From a virus, in IMG/VR virus record IMGVR_UViG_3300048589_000504, positions 1 to 64,000 of that record: a DNA stretch of 64,000 nt; one strand, given 5' to 3'. Shown here piece by piece: positions 9,037-17,194 of this stretch. The position numbers were made by a program, and so were the translations under genes. Within the stretch, counting starts at the first letter, position 1; each line of letters begins with the position of its first letter. Below the pieces are notes generated by a model. That model had not been told where the DNA came from. It saw only the letters and a list, made by a program, of their open reading frames with translations, and ran no database searches.

Positions 9037-9429
9037 ATGCCAACGTTACCGGACATTGAAGGGATTCCCGCCGCACAGTTCAAAACGAACGTCACCAAGC
9101 GCCTTCCGGCACTGGCTAAAGAGCATTATCCAGAGAATCAGCCGCGGCGCGCGGCAGTGCTGCGGCGAGCGCTGCAACTCGCGCCGGAAATGCCGGAACC
9201 GGCCTGGCGCATGGCCAGAGGCGAACACGTCTGGGTTGTCGATCCCAATTACGTCCTGCGCGTGTGGCGTCTGGCGAACAAGCGGTGGTGCTGTCAGTTG
9301 ATTGGCGCGACCCCGCTCAGCAGCTACGTATGCTTGCAAGAGACAGCCAGCAGCGGCAAGGCACAACTGGAAGCATATCTGTTATGGCGGGCCGCAAGCG
9401 CGGCCATATTCGACGCAGAGGCCGGGTAG
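9037..9429 (+). CDS. hypothetical protein, 130 residues
   Basis: Starts at the ATG at 9037 behind AGAGAGGAAC. Predicted alpha/beta; a helical N-terminal half (FKTNVTKRLPALAKEHYPEN) is followed by a Trp-rich beta section (YVLRVWRLANKRWCCQLIG). No family recognised. Probably transcribed from the extended -10 at 8990 and ended by the hairpin at 9497. Confidence 0.6.
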   Translation: MPTLPDIEGIPAAQFKTNVTKRLPALAKEHYPENQPRRAAVLRRALQLAPEMPEPAWRMARGEHVWVVDPNYVLRVWRLANKRWCCQLIGATPLSSYVCLQETASSGKAQLEAYLLWRAASAAIFDAEAG

Positions 9430-9496
9430 GGATTGCATCATGAGAACGTTTGTGCTACCGTCACCGCGTCCGACATCCACGCATTTACCCCTCATA

Positions 9497-9541
9497 GAAA
9501 CGGCCGTCAGCAGACCTCCTCTGACGGCCGTTTCGCATTTT
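9497..9541 (+). terminator. hairpin terminator built from two ACGGCCGT palindromes
   Basis: A perfect 14-bp stem (9497-9510 with 9521-9534) with a 10-base loop, followed by GCATTTT. Each arm contains one complete ACGGCCGT. The T tract is short, so efficiency is uncertain. Confidence 0.7.
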
Positions 9542-9564
9542 GGGGCCGGAAATGGGGGTAGGCT

Positions 9565-9828
9565 ATGCCGAGAATAGTCAAGAACAGATCATCGGAACCA
9601 TCTGAGCCGGTCAAGCCGCCAATCGTGGCCAACGAAGTGAACGCACTCGCGGCCCGCATCTCCCGCAAATATGGGGACGTGCCCGGCGCGGTCGTGGCCC
9701 TGATCGTCGCGCACGACGGGCCGGTCCAGTGCTGCATACAGGTCGGTGGCTTTGAGGTCGCGTATCAGACGGCCGCCACGATTGCCGAGGCTATGGCGCT
9801 GGCTGAAGCGGAAGCGTGCAACACATGA
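9565..9828 (+). CDS. small hypothetical protein
   Basis: 87 residues from the ATG at 9565. A Lys/Pro N-terminus is followed by NEVNALAARISRKYG and a beta segment VVALIVAHDGPVQCCIQVGG with two adjacent Cys. It overlaps the next gene by 4 bases (ATGA). No family recognised. Confidence 0.55.
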   Translation: MPRIVKNRSSEPSEPVKPPIVANEVNALAARISRKYGDVPGAVVALIVAHDGPVQCCIQVGGFEVAYQTAATIAEAMALAEAEACNT

Positions 9829-10436
9829 GCGAGAAGAAGGTCAAGTGCTCACGCTGCGGCGCGCTGACAAAGCATCGCCAACTGTGCGACCAGTACCCGC
9901 CGCCGCGCGATCTGGTCATGCTGCTCATTGAAACGCCGATGCTTATGAGCGATTACGAGCGCGAATTCCTGCGCGCCGGATCGCGTTATTTCATTTACAC
10001 CCGCTACAACCTGGGTCTTGCCATTTTGGAGCAGGAAAACCCGCAGTTGTTGGCGCGCTGGCATTCGTGGCGCGTCGATGAAACGAACAAGCGCAGGTTG
10101 AAGGGGCAAAGAAACAGCGGGAGGTACGGCGTCAACGCCAAGTACTGCGCCTGCTGCGAGGCAAAGCTGAGTAGTAAGCGCCTGCTGAAAGCAGCCGGGG
10201 TCTATGGCGATTATTGCGGGTGGTGCGTCGCTGAGCTGCGCTACAAGGCGGTATGCAGCGGCGACGTTCCCGAAGATATGCCGCTTGCTGAATTCGCCGA
10301 AGTGCTGGCAAAAAGTGGGACCGTGGCGGCGATGCAGAAGCGCCGCGAGTGGGTCAGCAAGGCCGCCGGAAAAGAGAGTAAACATCGGCCCGGCGCGAAA
10401 GCGATTGCGGGGCAGAACGTGCCAGCCTTCGCATAA
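9825..10436 (+). CDS. zinc-finger hypothetical protein
   Basis: 203 residues from the ATG at 9825. Several Cys pairs are visible: CSRCG at the N-terminus, and CACCEAK and CGWCV in the middle, consistent with one or more zinc knuckles. The C-terminus is basic (RREWVSKAAGKESKHRPG), suggesting nucleic-acid binding. It sits just upstream of the terminase pair, where phages often carry HNH or transcription factors; no HNH motif is complete here. Confidence 0.6.
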   Translation: MSEKKVKCSRCGALTKHRQLCDQYPPPRDLVMLLIETPMLMSDYEREFLRAGSRYFIYTRYNLGLAILEQENPQLLARWHSWRVDETNKRRLKGQRNSGRYGVNAKYCACCEAKLSSKRLLKAAGVYGDYCGWCVAELRYKAVCSGDVPEDMPLAEFAEVLAKSGTVAAMQKRREWVSKAAGKESKHRPGAKAIAGQNVPAFA

Positions 10437-10564
10437 CCATTAGTGAAAATCACGGCAAGTTTTCAGGAAGGAAAGAGTAAAACGCAGGATCAGCGAAGGT
10501 ATGCATATGCGGGGGTCGGTTTCGTGCGCTCGCGAACGTTTCGCAAAGGTTTACAGGGTTTTCT

Positions 10565-11278
10565 ATGGGTAGTCGCAACTACGCCGAACTAATCCAGCAA
10601 GAGCTGGACGCGCTGGATCACCTCAATTCCAGACGCTCGATGCGCGACAAGACGTTGCTCGCCGTCGCCGCTGCGGTTGTGGACGGCCGTTCGATCAACT
10701 CCGTGCTCGGCACAGGCGGTGCGGTGCGAGAATCCACCTACTACAGCAAGAAAAAGGACTGGCACAACAACAGGGACTTTAAGCGCGCGCTGAACAACAT
10801 TATCGCGCTGTACCGCCAACGCGACACTGAGATGCGTGAAGCGGCGGAAGCGGAAGCGCGAGAGAAGCGGCATCGGGAGCGGGCGCGCCTGATCGATGAG
10901 GGCAAGGCGATCTTGACCTCCCTCATCGCCGAACAGCTTCACCAAGCGGAGCTAATCAAGCTCAGAGCGCAAGACGCGCTGGAGAACGGGGAAGTGCCGC
11001 AGTCGGTCGGCTTGGAAGCCAGGCTCGACGAATTGACCCGCTTCATGAAAGTCATCTTTTCCGAAGAGCGTACCGAGTTCGACGAGACACCGGCCAGCAA
11101 GATACAAGCCGAATTTGATTGGCGCGCCAATTTGCCGGATGGGGTCACGCCGTCGGACGCGGACGAGGCTCTGAATCAGTTTGCGGAGATCATTGTCAGG
11201 CAGCAGCTACAAAACGTACTAGACGGCCGTCTCGGAGCCGACGACGAGAGCTTCACAGACGCGGACGGTGCCGACTGA
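10565..11278 (+). CDS. terS: probable terminase small subunit
   Basis: 237 residues. The assignment rests on position (stop overlaps the start of the large terminase) and architecture: an N-terminal helical DNA-binding region (MRDKTLLAVAAAVVDGRS, with TYYSKKKDWHNNRDFKRAL) and a long charged coiled coil from about residue 85 (REAAEAEAREKRHRERAR). Small terminases recognise the packaging site and regulate the large subunit. The sequence itself is not diagnostic, so the call is moderate. Confidence 0.6.
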   Translation: MGSRNYAELIQQELDALDHLNSRRSMRDKTLLAVAAAVVDGRSINSVLGTGGAVRESTYYSKKKDWHNNRDFKRALNNIIALYRQRDTEMREAAEAEAREKRHRERARLIDEGKAILTSLIAEQLHQAELIKLRAQDALENGEVPQSVGLEARLDELTRFMKVIFSEERTEFDETPASKIQAEFDWRANLPDGVTPSDADEALNQFAEIIVRQQLQNVLDGRLGADDESFTDADGAD

Positions 11279-13011
11279 TGGACGCCGCCTACGCGCCGCT
11301 CATTCGCCAACTATGGGGCGACAACGCCCCGCCTGCGCTGCAAGAGGCGATCACCGGCGAACTGCAAGCGCGGGTTGCCCTGCTCATGCAAGAGGAAGCG
11401 CGGTCGCACGAACTGCTGCGGGATTGGCGCAAGTGGGTCACGTCGATGTTCCCGACCTACGCTTCCAAGCCTTTTGCTGATCATCACGTCGATTTCTGGC
11501 GCTGGGTGTGGGATATAGAAGAGGGTGTCCGGCCACGGCCGTTCGTGGCTATCTGGCCACGTGGCGGGGGAAAGTCTAGTTCGGCTGAAATGGCCTGTGT
11601 CGCTATCGGCGCACGCAAGGTACGCAAGTACGTCTGGTACATCGGCACGACCCAGGATCAGGCGGATAAGCACGTCGAGAACATCGCCGACATGCTGGAA
11701 AGCAGCGAGATAGCCGCCAATCACCGGCTGCTGTCGCAGCGGGAGATCGGCAAGTATGGCAACTCACGCGGCTGGCGCCGCAGCCGCCTGCGCACGGCCA
11801 GCGGTTTCACTGTTGACGCTATCGGCCTCGACACTGCGCGGCGTGGTTCGCGTGTGAAGGACGCGCGGCCGGACGTACAAATTTACGACGACATCGACGA
11901 GAAGCACGACACAGCCAAGACCATCGAGAAGAAGATACAGATCATCACCACGTCGCTGCTGCCGGCCGGTTCCAACGATCTGGCGGTCATGATGGTACAG
12001 AACCTGATCCACCCGGACAGCATTTTCGCGCAGCTCGCCGACGGCCGGGCCGGATTCCTGTACGACCGCGAAGTGTCCGGCCCACATCCGGCCGTGCGCG
12101 GCCTGACCTATGAAGAGCGCCCCGGCGGCGGATACGTCGTGACCGGCGGCGTGCCGACGTGGGAAGGGCAGGGGCTTGCCACGGTACAGGAGCAGATCAA
12201 CGAGTGGGGCATCTCCGCATTCGAGGCCGAAGCGCAGCACGAAGTCGCCGCGCCGCTCGGCGGCATCTGGGATCACGTCATCTTCCGGCACGTCACGCAC
12301 GACAAAGTACCGGGCATCGTGACCGGCTGCGTCTGGGTCGATCCGGCCGTGACGGAGACAGACAACAGCGACAGTCACGCCATTCAGGCCGACGGCATCG
12401 CCGCCGACGGTACGATCTACCGCTTCTTCTCGTGGGAGCAGGTCACGTCGCCGGAAGAAAGCATTTGGCGGGCGGTATTGAAGGCGGTCGAACTTGGTTT
12501 TGTGACCGTCGGCATTGAGACGGATCAGGGCGGCGACGCATGGCGGTCGGTGTATCGCTACGCCACGAACAGCATGCGCGAGATTTCGACGGCGCTTGTG
12601 GCATTGGAGCAGGGCGGGCTGGAACAGGACGCGGGTAAAGACGACAAGTATCAGCAGTTGCGCGCCCTGTCACCGGAAGACGCGGCGCGGCACACGGCCG
12701 TGCTTGCCGCGCATGACGAGACGAAGGTCGGGCAGGTACGGCCGTATGCGGCCGGTATCGTTTACGGCAATATCATGCTGCCGCGCTTCAAGTCAGCAAA
12801 GGCCGGGGCAGGGCATGGCAGCAAAGTGGAGCGCAACGCGCGCATGCTGACAGATTACGAGCGTGGGCGCGTGGTGCATGTGACCGGCACACACGAGGCG
12901 TTGGAAAAGGCATTGAAGCGTTTCCCGAAGGCGAAACCGTTCGACCTGGTGGACGCGGCATATTGGGGTTGGGCTGACCTTCGCGGCGTGTCGAAGGGCG
13001 TATATATCTAG
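11278..13011 (+). CDS. terL: terminase large subunit
   Basis: 577 residues from the ATG at 11278, overlapping the previous TGA. The ATPase domain shows Walker A WPRGGGKSS (residues 93-101) and Walker B VQIYDDIDE (about 199-207). The C-terminal RNase H-like nuclease shows GCVWVDPAVTETDNSDSHA (about 350-368) and IETDQGGDAW with the conserved acidic residues. The enzyme pumps DNA into the prohead and cuts it. Length and motif order are typical; no intein is present here. Confidence 0.95.
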   Translation: MDAAYAPLIRQLWGDNAPPALQEAITGELQARVALLMQEEARSHELLRDWRKWVTSMFPTYASKPFADHHVDFWRWVWDIEEGVRPRPFVAIWPRGGGKSSSAEMACVAIGARKVRKYVWYIGTTQDQADKHVENIADMLESSEIAANHRLLSQREIGKYGNSRGWRRSRLRTASGFTVDAIGLDTARRGSRVKDARPDVQIYDDIDEKHDTAKTIEKKIQIITTSLLPAGSNDLAVMMVQNLIHPDSIFAQLADGRAGFLYDREVSGPHPAVRGLTYEERPGGGYVVTGGVPTWEGQGLATVQEQINEWGISAFEAEAQHEVAAPLGGIWDHVIFRHVTHDKVPGIVTGCVWVDPAVTETDNSDSHAIQADGIAADGTIYRFFSWEQVTSPEESIWRAVLKAVELGFVTVGIETDQGGDAWRSVYRYATNSMREISTALVALEQGGLEQDAGKDDKYQQLRALSPEDAARHTAVLAAHDETKVGQVRPYAAGIVYGNIMLPRFKSAKAGAGHGSKVERNARMLTDYERGRVVHVTGTHEALEKALKRFPKAKPFDLVDAAYWGWADLRGVSKGVYI

Positions 13012-13026
13012 GGGCAGGGGAAGATT

Positions 13027-15063
13027 ATGGCAGTTAGACGATGGTGGCGCGGGTTTGGAGAAGGGAGCAACAAGGCACGCTCCGGTCCGCCGACAGAACA
13101 GAAGATGTCATTGAGTATCACGTCAACCGGCGTGCAGAAAGTGGCGAATTTGCCGGATACCGGCGCGGGCGCGTTGGTGGCCGCGTACCGGCACAACCAG
13201 CTCGTGCGCGCCTGCGTGGACATTCTCGCTAACAGTGCGACCGATCCGCGCCTGATCGTGCAGGCCCGCGACAAGGACGGCGACTGGAACGAGGTTATGG
13301 GCCACCCGTTCCGGCGGCTGCTCATGCGCCCGAACAGCTACATGGATGAAGCGATGTTTATCTCCTTCGCAGAGATGAGCATCGAGGTCATGGGCGTGTT
13401 CTACTGCGAGATTGTGCGCTCACGCGGCAAAGTGCCGGTGGAGCTGCATCCGCTGCAACCGCAGCTCGTAACGCCGCAGTATCGCACGCTGCGCAATGGC
13501 GAGAAGGAGCTGACGCACTATCTGTACAAGGATGGTCTGTACGAGCAGAAGTTTGCGCTGGAAGAAATGCTTGTGCGCGATGACAAAATGCTTGGCGGCC
13601 GATTGTCGCCGTTAGCATCTGCTATGCGCGCCATCGACAGTGACAACGCGCAAACCGACTACGTGCGTGCCTTCTTCGGCAACGCCGGTGTGCCGTCCGG
13701 TTTGTTGAAAATCCACAACCGCACGATTGACCAGGACGAGAGCCGCCGCCTGCAAGACCAGTGGGACGCGCGGTACAGTCTCGCGGGCGGCGGGGCGAAT
13801 GGCACGGCCGTGCTCGACGAGAACGCGGATTACCAGAAGATCGGCGCGAATCTGAACGAACTGGACAGCCAGACGCTGCGCGGCTTCGACGAGAGCCGGA
13901 TCACAATGGCCTTCGGGGTCCCGCCCCTGATCGTTTACGCCTATTTCGGCCTCATGCGCGCGACGTACAGCAATCTGAAGGAGGCTTGGTCGCAGTTCTG
14001 GCAGACGACGATGAGCAGCAAGCTAAAGGGCTGGCGCAGCTTTTTCACAGTCAATCTGTTGCCTGCGTTTGAAGACCAGAACGCGATCCTTAATGAGCAG
14101 ACGCGCCTGTTTTGGGACATCTCGCAAGTCGGAGCGCTGCAAGAGAACGTGGACGCCGCCAATGATCGCGCGCGCAACAACTTCACCGCCGGTGGCATGA
14201 CCTTGAACGAGTTCCGCGCGGCGGTCGGGTTGCGCGACTTCCCGGAACCCGACCTGGGCGACATGATCTACTTCCAACTGCGCGCCGCATCCGGTCTTTC
14301 CGGCATGTCGCCTCTGGCTGCTCTATCCGACGCGCAGACAGAAGCGGACGTTGCCAAGATTCTGAGCGAAGGCTTTGCGCGGCTGGAATTGGCACAGGGG
14401 GGAGCGCGGGAGGGCGGTAGTACGGCCGTCCAAACTACTCCGTCCGCTTCCAAGTGGCAGCTCGTTCGGCCGCAAGACGCGAAGATGCGGCAGGCGGAAC
14501 AGCAGCGGCTTAAGCAGTATGGCGATGAGTTGTACGCATTAGCGGACAAGGCGCGGCAAGGGCAGATCGACAAGGAGCAGTTTGTCATCGACCTGAAGGC
14601 CCTGAGCCGCGACAGTCTCGTCGCTGCCTACGTGCTCGGTATGCTGCTCGGTGACGACGAGTTAACCGACGAGGAATTCGCGTCGGTGTACACGCACATT
14701 CAAAAGGCCGAAGAGAGCGCTGCCAATCTCGGTGAGGACATCTATGCCGGTCGTTATGGCGGGGTGCATCGGGACGAGGAAGACGAGGGCCAACCGGCCA
14801 GCCTGACGGCGCGCACGGCGCTCTGGGTCGGCGCGGCGGCGGCGGTGATCGTGCTCGGCCGGACGTGGCGACGGGATGACCCGGAACTGATGTGGAGGCG
14901 CGGCGCTACCGAAGAGCCGTGCAACGACTGTCTCGCCTTTGAGGGCACGACGATGAAGGCCAGCGTCTGGCGGGCGACGTGGGATGCTGAACGCCTGCCG
15001 CGCGGGCATGGGCTGGAATGCGGCGGCTGGAACTGCGAGTGCGATCTGTATGTGGTGGCGTAG
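13027..15063 (+). CDS. HK97-family portal protein with MuF-like C-terminal extension
   Basis: 678 residues, longer than the usual 400-500 of HK97 portals. Residues 1-about 430 are the portal (LVRACVDILANSATDPRL; RGFDESRITMAFGVPPLIV; NLKEAWSQFWQTTMSSKLKG), forming the ring through which DNA enters. After a linker rich in Ser/Gly, residues about 460-678 are helical, include a hydrophobic stretch (ALWVGAAAAVIVLG), and end in a Cys-containing block CNDCLAF...HGLECGGWNCECDL, like the zinc-type tail of MuF minor head proteins. I infer a portal-MuF fusion. Confidence 0.85.
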   Translation: MAVRRWWRGFGEGSNKARSGPPTEQKMSLSITSTGVQKVANLPDTGAGALVAAYRHNQLVRACVDILANSATDPRLIVQARDKDGDWNEVMGHPFRRLLMRPNSYMDEAMFISFAEMSIEVMGVFYCEIVRSRGKVPVELHPLQPQLVTPQYRTLRNGEKELTHYLYKDGLYEQKFALEEMLVRDDKMLGGRLSPLASAMRAIDSDNAQTDYVRAFFGNAGVPSGLLKIHNRTIDQDESRRLQDQWDARYSLAGGGANGTAVLDENADYQKIGANLNELDSQTLRGFDESRITMAFGVPPLIVYAYFGLMRATYSNLKEAWSQFWQTTMSSKLKGWRSFFTVNLLPAFEDQNAILNEQTRLFWDISQVGALQENVDAANDRARNNFTAGGMTLNEFRAAVGLRDFPEPDLGDMIYFQLRAASGLSGMSPLAALSDAQTEADVAKILSEGFARLELAQGGAREGGSTAVQTTPSASKWQLVRPQDAKMRQAEQQRLKQYGDELYALADKARQGQIDKEQFVIDLKALSRDSLVAAYVLGMLLGDDELTDEEFASVYTHIQKAEESAANLGEDIYAGRYGGVHRDEEDEGQPASLTARTALWVGAAAAVIVLGRTWRRDDPELMWRRGATEEPCNDCLAFEGTTMKASVWRATWDAERLPRGHGLECGGWNCECDLYVVA

Positions 15064-15312
15064 GTGGACGTGAGCGAGATTGTGATGGACATCGTTGTGC
15101 TGTTCCTGATTGGCAACCAACTCTTTTTCATGGTTCTGGCGCTGTTGTTCGCTCTGGTCCAGAAGGAGCACGGCCGTGCGGGGTGCGACGTAACAGAGGG
15201 CATGTTAGCCGGTGTGCGCGGCGGTGAAGGTCAGGCAGACCGACCGCGTGTGGTGCATAAACGACACAACCGATTCGAGGTGAGATCGACTTATGGCGAC
15301 GAGGGAAGATGA
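15064..15312 (+). CDS. small membrane protein
   Basis: 82 residues from a GTG directly after the portal stop. One long hydrophobic segment (MDIVVLFLIGNQLFFMVLAL then LFALVQ) is followed by a basic hydrophilic tail. Other starts (GTG 15070, ATG 15085) are possible. Function unknown. Confidence 0.5.
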   Translation: MDVSEIVMDIVVLFLIGNQLFFMVLALLFALVQKEHGRAGCDVTEGMLAGVRGGEGQADRPRVVHKRHNRFEVRSTYGDEGR

Positions 15313-15493
15313 GCTTTTGAGGCGTGAGCAGGCGGCGATCCGGAAGGCGCGTGATGCGCGGCTGGCTCCGTGGCAGGTGCAGGCGGCGTACTACATCGCC
15401 ATGCTGAACAACGCCGCCTTGCGCGACGGTGGGCAGGCAGTGACGTTGACGCTCACGCCGGGCAGCCCGCCGACATTGCAGAAGAGCGAGTAG
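15293..15493 (+). CDS. small hypothetical protein
   Basis: 66 residues from the ATG at 15293, overlapping the previous gene by 20 bases. Basic amphipathic N-terminal helix (LRREQAAIRKARDARLAPWQ) and a Thr/Pro-rich end. No family recognised. Confidence 0.5.
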   Translation: MATREDELLRREQAAIRKARDARLAPWQVQAAYYIAMLNNAALRDGGQAVTLTLTPGSPPTLQKSE

Positions 15494-15540
15494 GCAGGTG
15501 GAAATTATCAACCTTTAGCTGGGGAGCCAAAGGGTGTGTA

Positions 15541-16008
15541 ATGATGACTGAGTTGGAAGCTGACAGGATGGTGCAGATTGACGGGGAGGTAACGGCGCGG
15601 GCGCTGCCCATGCGGCCGGATGGGGAAACGTTCAGCGCCGTGTTCGCCCTCCCATCCCGCGAACATGACCCGGAAGGGAAGATAGCGAAGGCGATAATTC
15701 AGGATGCGAAGATGAACGCCCTGCGCAGGGCGTTCGTAGACAGCGGCGCGATCTGGAACGGCCGTACGTACACGATCCAGTTCGACGAAGAGCGGGAACG
15801 GGTTCCTGAGTTCTACGGCCGTTTTGCGGATGGTGTACGCTTGCATTTATCTGTCCGGCCGGTGGCTCGGAGCGTCTTTGCTTACAACGACTTCACCCGC
15901 TATGTGACGAAAGACGGCCCGATACAGATGAGGCGCAGAGGTTGGCGCGGCAAGGTGCTGCGAGCGGTTGAACGGTTGCTGAATGTGGGCAGTGGAGGTG
16001 GACGATGA
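15541..16008 (+). CDS. hypothetical protein, 155 residues
   Basis: Starts at tandem ATGs (15541/15544). Alpha/beta sequence with a helix IAKAIIQDAKMNALRRAFVD and a strand-rich middle (NGRTYTIQFDEERERVPEFY). No recognised fold. A 4-base overlap (ATGA) couples it to the next gene. Its place between portal and protease is unusual for a structural protein, so it may be an accessory (moron) gene. Confidence 0.55.
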   Translation: MMTELEADRMVQIDGEVTARALPMRPDGETFSAVFALPSREHDPEGKIAKAIIQDAKMNALRRAFVDSGAIWNGRTYTIQFDEERERVPEFYGRFADGVRLHLSVRPVARSVFAYNDFTRYVTKDGPIQMRRRGWRGKVLRAVERLLNVGSGGGR

Positions 16009-16388
16009 AGGGTGGAATGGAACTTGAAACAGTTAATAACATTAAGTGGGATGTGATAAGCGAGCCGTACTTGGGAGGGTACAAGTTATACGGCTTCATA
16101 GACGCAAACATGGGGGGATTCGCCGTCCCCGTCAAGAAAGCGGTCTGGGAGACAAAAGAGGTGGGCACGGTCGTGCCGATTGATGAGGTTGTTCCACTCT
16201 TGGCCTTGACCCACGAATCCGCCAGCCAGCTCATGGATCAGCTATGGCTGGCCGGTGTACGGCCGTCCAACGGCGCGGGCAGCCAGGCAACGCACGAGGC
16301 GCTACAGGCTCATATCAAGGATTTGCAGCGCACAATTGAACGGCTCTTTAACGAGATTGAACGGGCCGGGAAGCGGGGTGGCGCGTGA
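16005..16388 (+). CDS. hypothetical protein, 127 residues
   Basis: Starts ATG at 16005 in an ATGA overlap. N-terminal beta-rich region (YLGGYKLYGFIDANMGGFAV) and a C-terminal helix with coiled-coil character (HIKDLQRTIERLFNEIERAG). No family recognised; coupled to the LexA-like gene by another overlap. Confidence 0.55.
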   Translation: MKGGMELETVNNIKWDVISEPYLGGYKLYGFIDANMGGFAVPVKKAVWETKEVGTVVPIDEVVPLLALTHESASQLMDQLWLAGVRPSNGAGSQATHEALQAHIKDLQRTIERLFNEIERAGKRGGA

Positions 16389-16990
16389 TCGGGAAAGACA
16401 CTCGCTCCGCCGACATTCTGCGCTTCCTGTACGAATACACGGCCGACAATTACGGCCGTTCGCCAAGCTCACGCGAGATCGCAAGCGCGGTCGGCCTATC
16501 CTCCACAAACAGCGTGCATATCTATCTCAAGCGGTTGGTTGAAGCGGGCTACATCGAACTTGTAGACGGCGGCGCGCGCAATATCAGGATCGTCGGCGCA
16601 TGGTACAGCAACCCGCCGCTGCCGGATGAACTCGCGGCGCAGTACAACGAAGGCTATACCACGCGCGACCTCGGTGACTTGTACGGCGTGTCGCAGAGAA
16701 CGATCACGACTTGGCTGAAACGTTCGCCGGATTACGCGCCGCGACAGAACGGGGTGAAGTGCTCCAAGCTGCTGAGCATGAAACCGCAGCATCCCTGCGC
16801 GGTGTGCGAGATTGACCTCGATCACCCGGACATGATCCGCATTGGGGACAAGTGCCTTTACTGCGCTGAAGAAGAGCTGCGGCAGAAGCTGGCCGAGGTC
16901 ATGAGCGACCGCCCCGGCGTCCGCATGTCCGATCTTGACCTCTACCCCGCTAAATTCGCCGTGCACGTCGCACGGAGCCACTCACGATAG
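16385..16990 (+). CDS. LexA-type helix-turn-helix regulator with zinc knuckle
   Basis: 201 residues. Residues about 9-70 match the LexA DNA-binding domain (LRFLYEYTADNYGRSPSSRE then IASAVGLSSTNSVHIYLKRL and LVEAGYIELVDGG). A second helix-turn-helix follows at about 93-118 (TTRDLGDLYGVSQRTITTWL). The C-terminal part has CAVC and CLYC pairs for a zinc site; no Ser-Lys autoprotease domain is present. Likely a DNA-binding regulator of late genes, since it lies directly before the late promoter at 17054. The target is unknown. Confidence 0.7.
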   Translation: MIGKDTRSADILRFLYEYTADNYGRSPSSREIASAVGLSSTNSVHIYLKRLVEAGYIELVDGGARNIRIVGAWYSNPPLPDELAAQYNEGYTTRDLGDLYGVSQRTITTWLKRSPDYAPRQNGVKCSKLLSMKPQHPCAVCEIDLDHPDMIRIGDKCLYCAEEELRQKLAEVMSDRPGVRMSDLDLYPAKFAVHVARSHSR

Positions 16991-17053
16991 ATGCGACGCT
17001 GTGCGCCGCAAATCGCCGCCTGCGCCATCCTGTGCGGCGTAGCTGACGCAAAC

Positions 17054-17080
17054 TTGACTTCTCAGAAACAATGATATAAT
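17054..17080 (+). promoter_or_regulatory. late promoter with extended -10
   Basis: TTGACT at 17054-17059 and TGATATAAT at 17072-17080 (extended -10, 15-bp spacing), about 115 bases before the prohead protease. Downstream are three AACGTT-containing boxes (17087, 17096, 17122) and then a terminator. The same arrangement is repeated at 23272-23412. Confidence 0.7.
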
Positions 17081-17137
17081 GGTGTAGAACGTTGTGAAAC
17101 GTTAGATAACAAATAAATCGAGAAACGTTAGAAACTC

Positions 17138-17174
17138 GCCGTCGTCAGCATCCTTGCTGGCGGCGGCTTTTTTT
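17138..17174 (+). terminator. leader terminator/attenuator, copy 1
   Basis: A 13-bp stem (17138-17150 with 17155-17167, two G-U pairs), 4-base loop, then seven T. It lies between promoter 17054 and the protease gene. The preceding 26 bases (17122-17147) are identical to 23361-23386, and the hairpin shows a compensatory G-C to A-U change between copies. Confidence 0.85.
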
Positions 17175-17194
17175 GTTTTCCGAGGTGGGGGCCG

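Noticed and set aside
9440-9577. Possible 45-codon gene starting at ATG 9440
   Set aside because: It runs through the perfect 14-bp terminator hairpin at 9497-9534, so it is unlikely to be coding.
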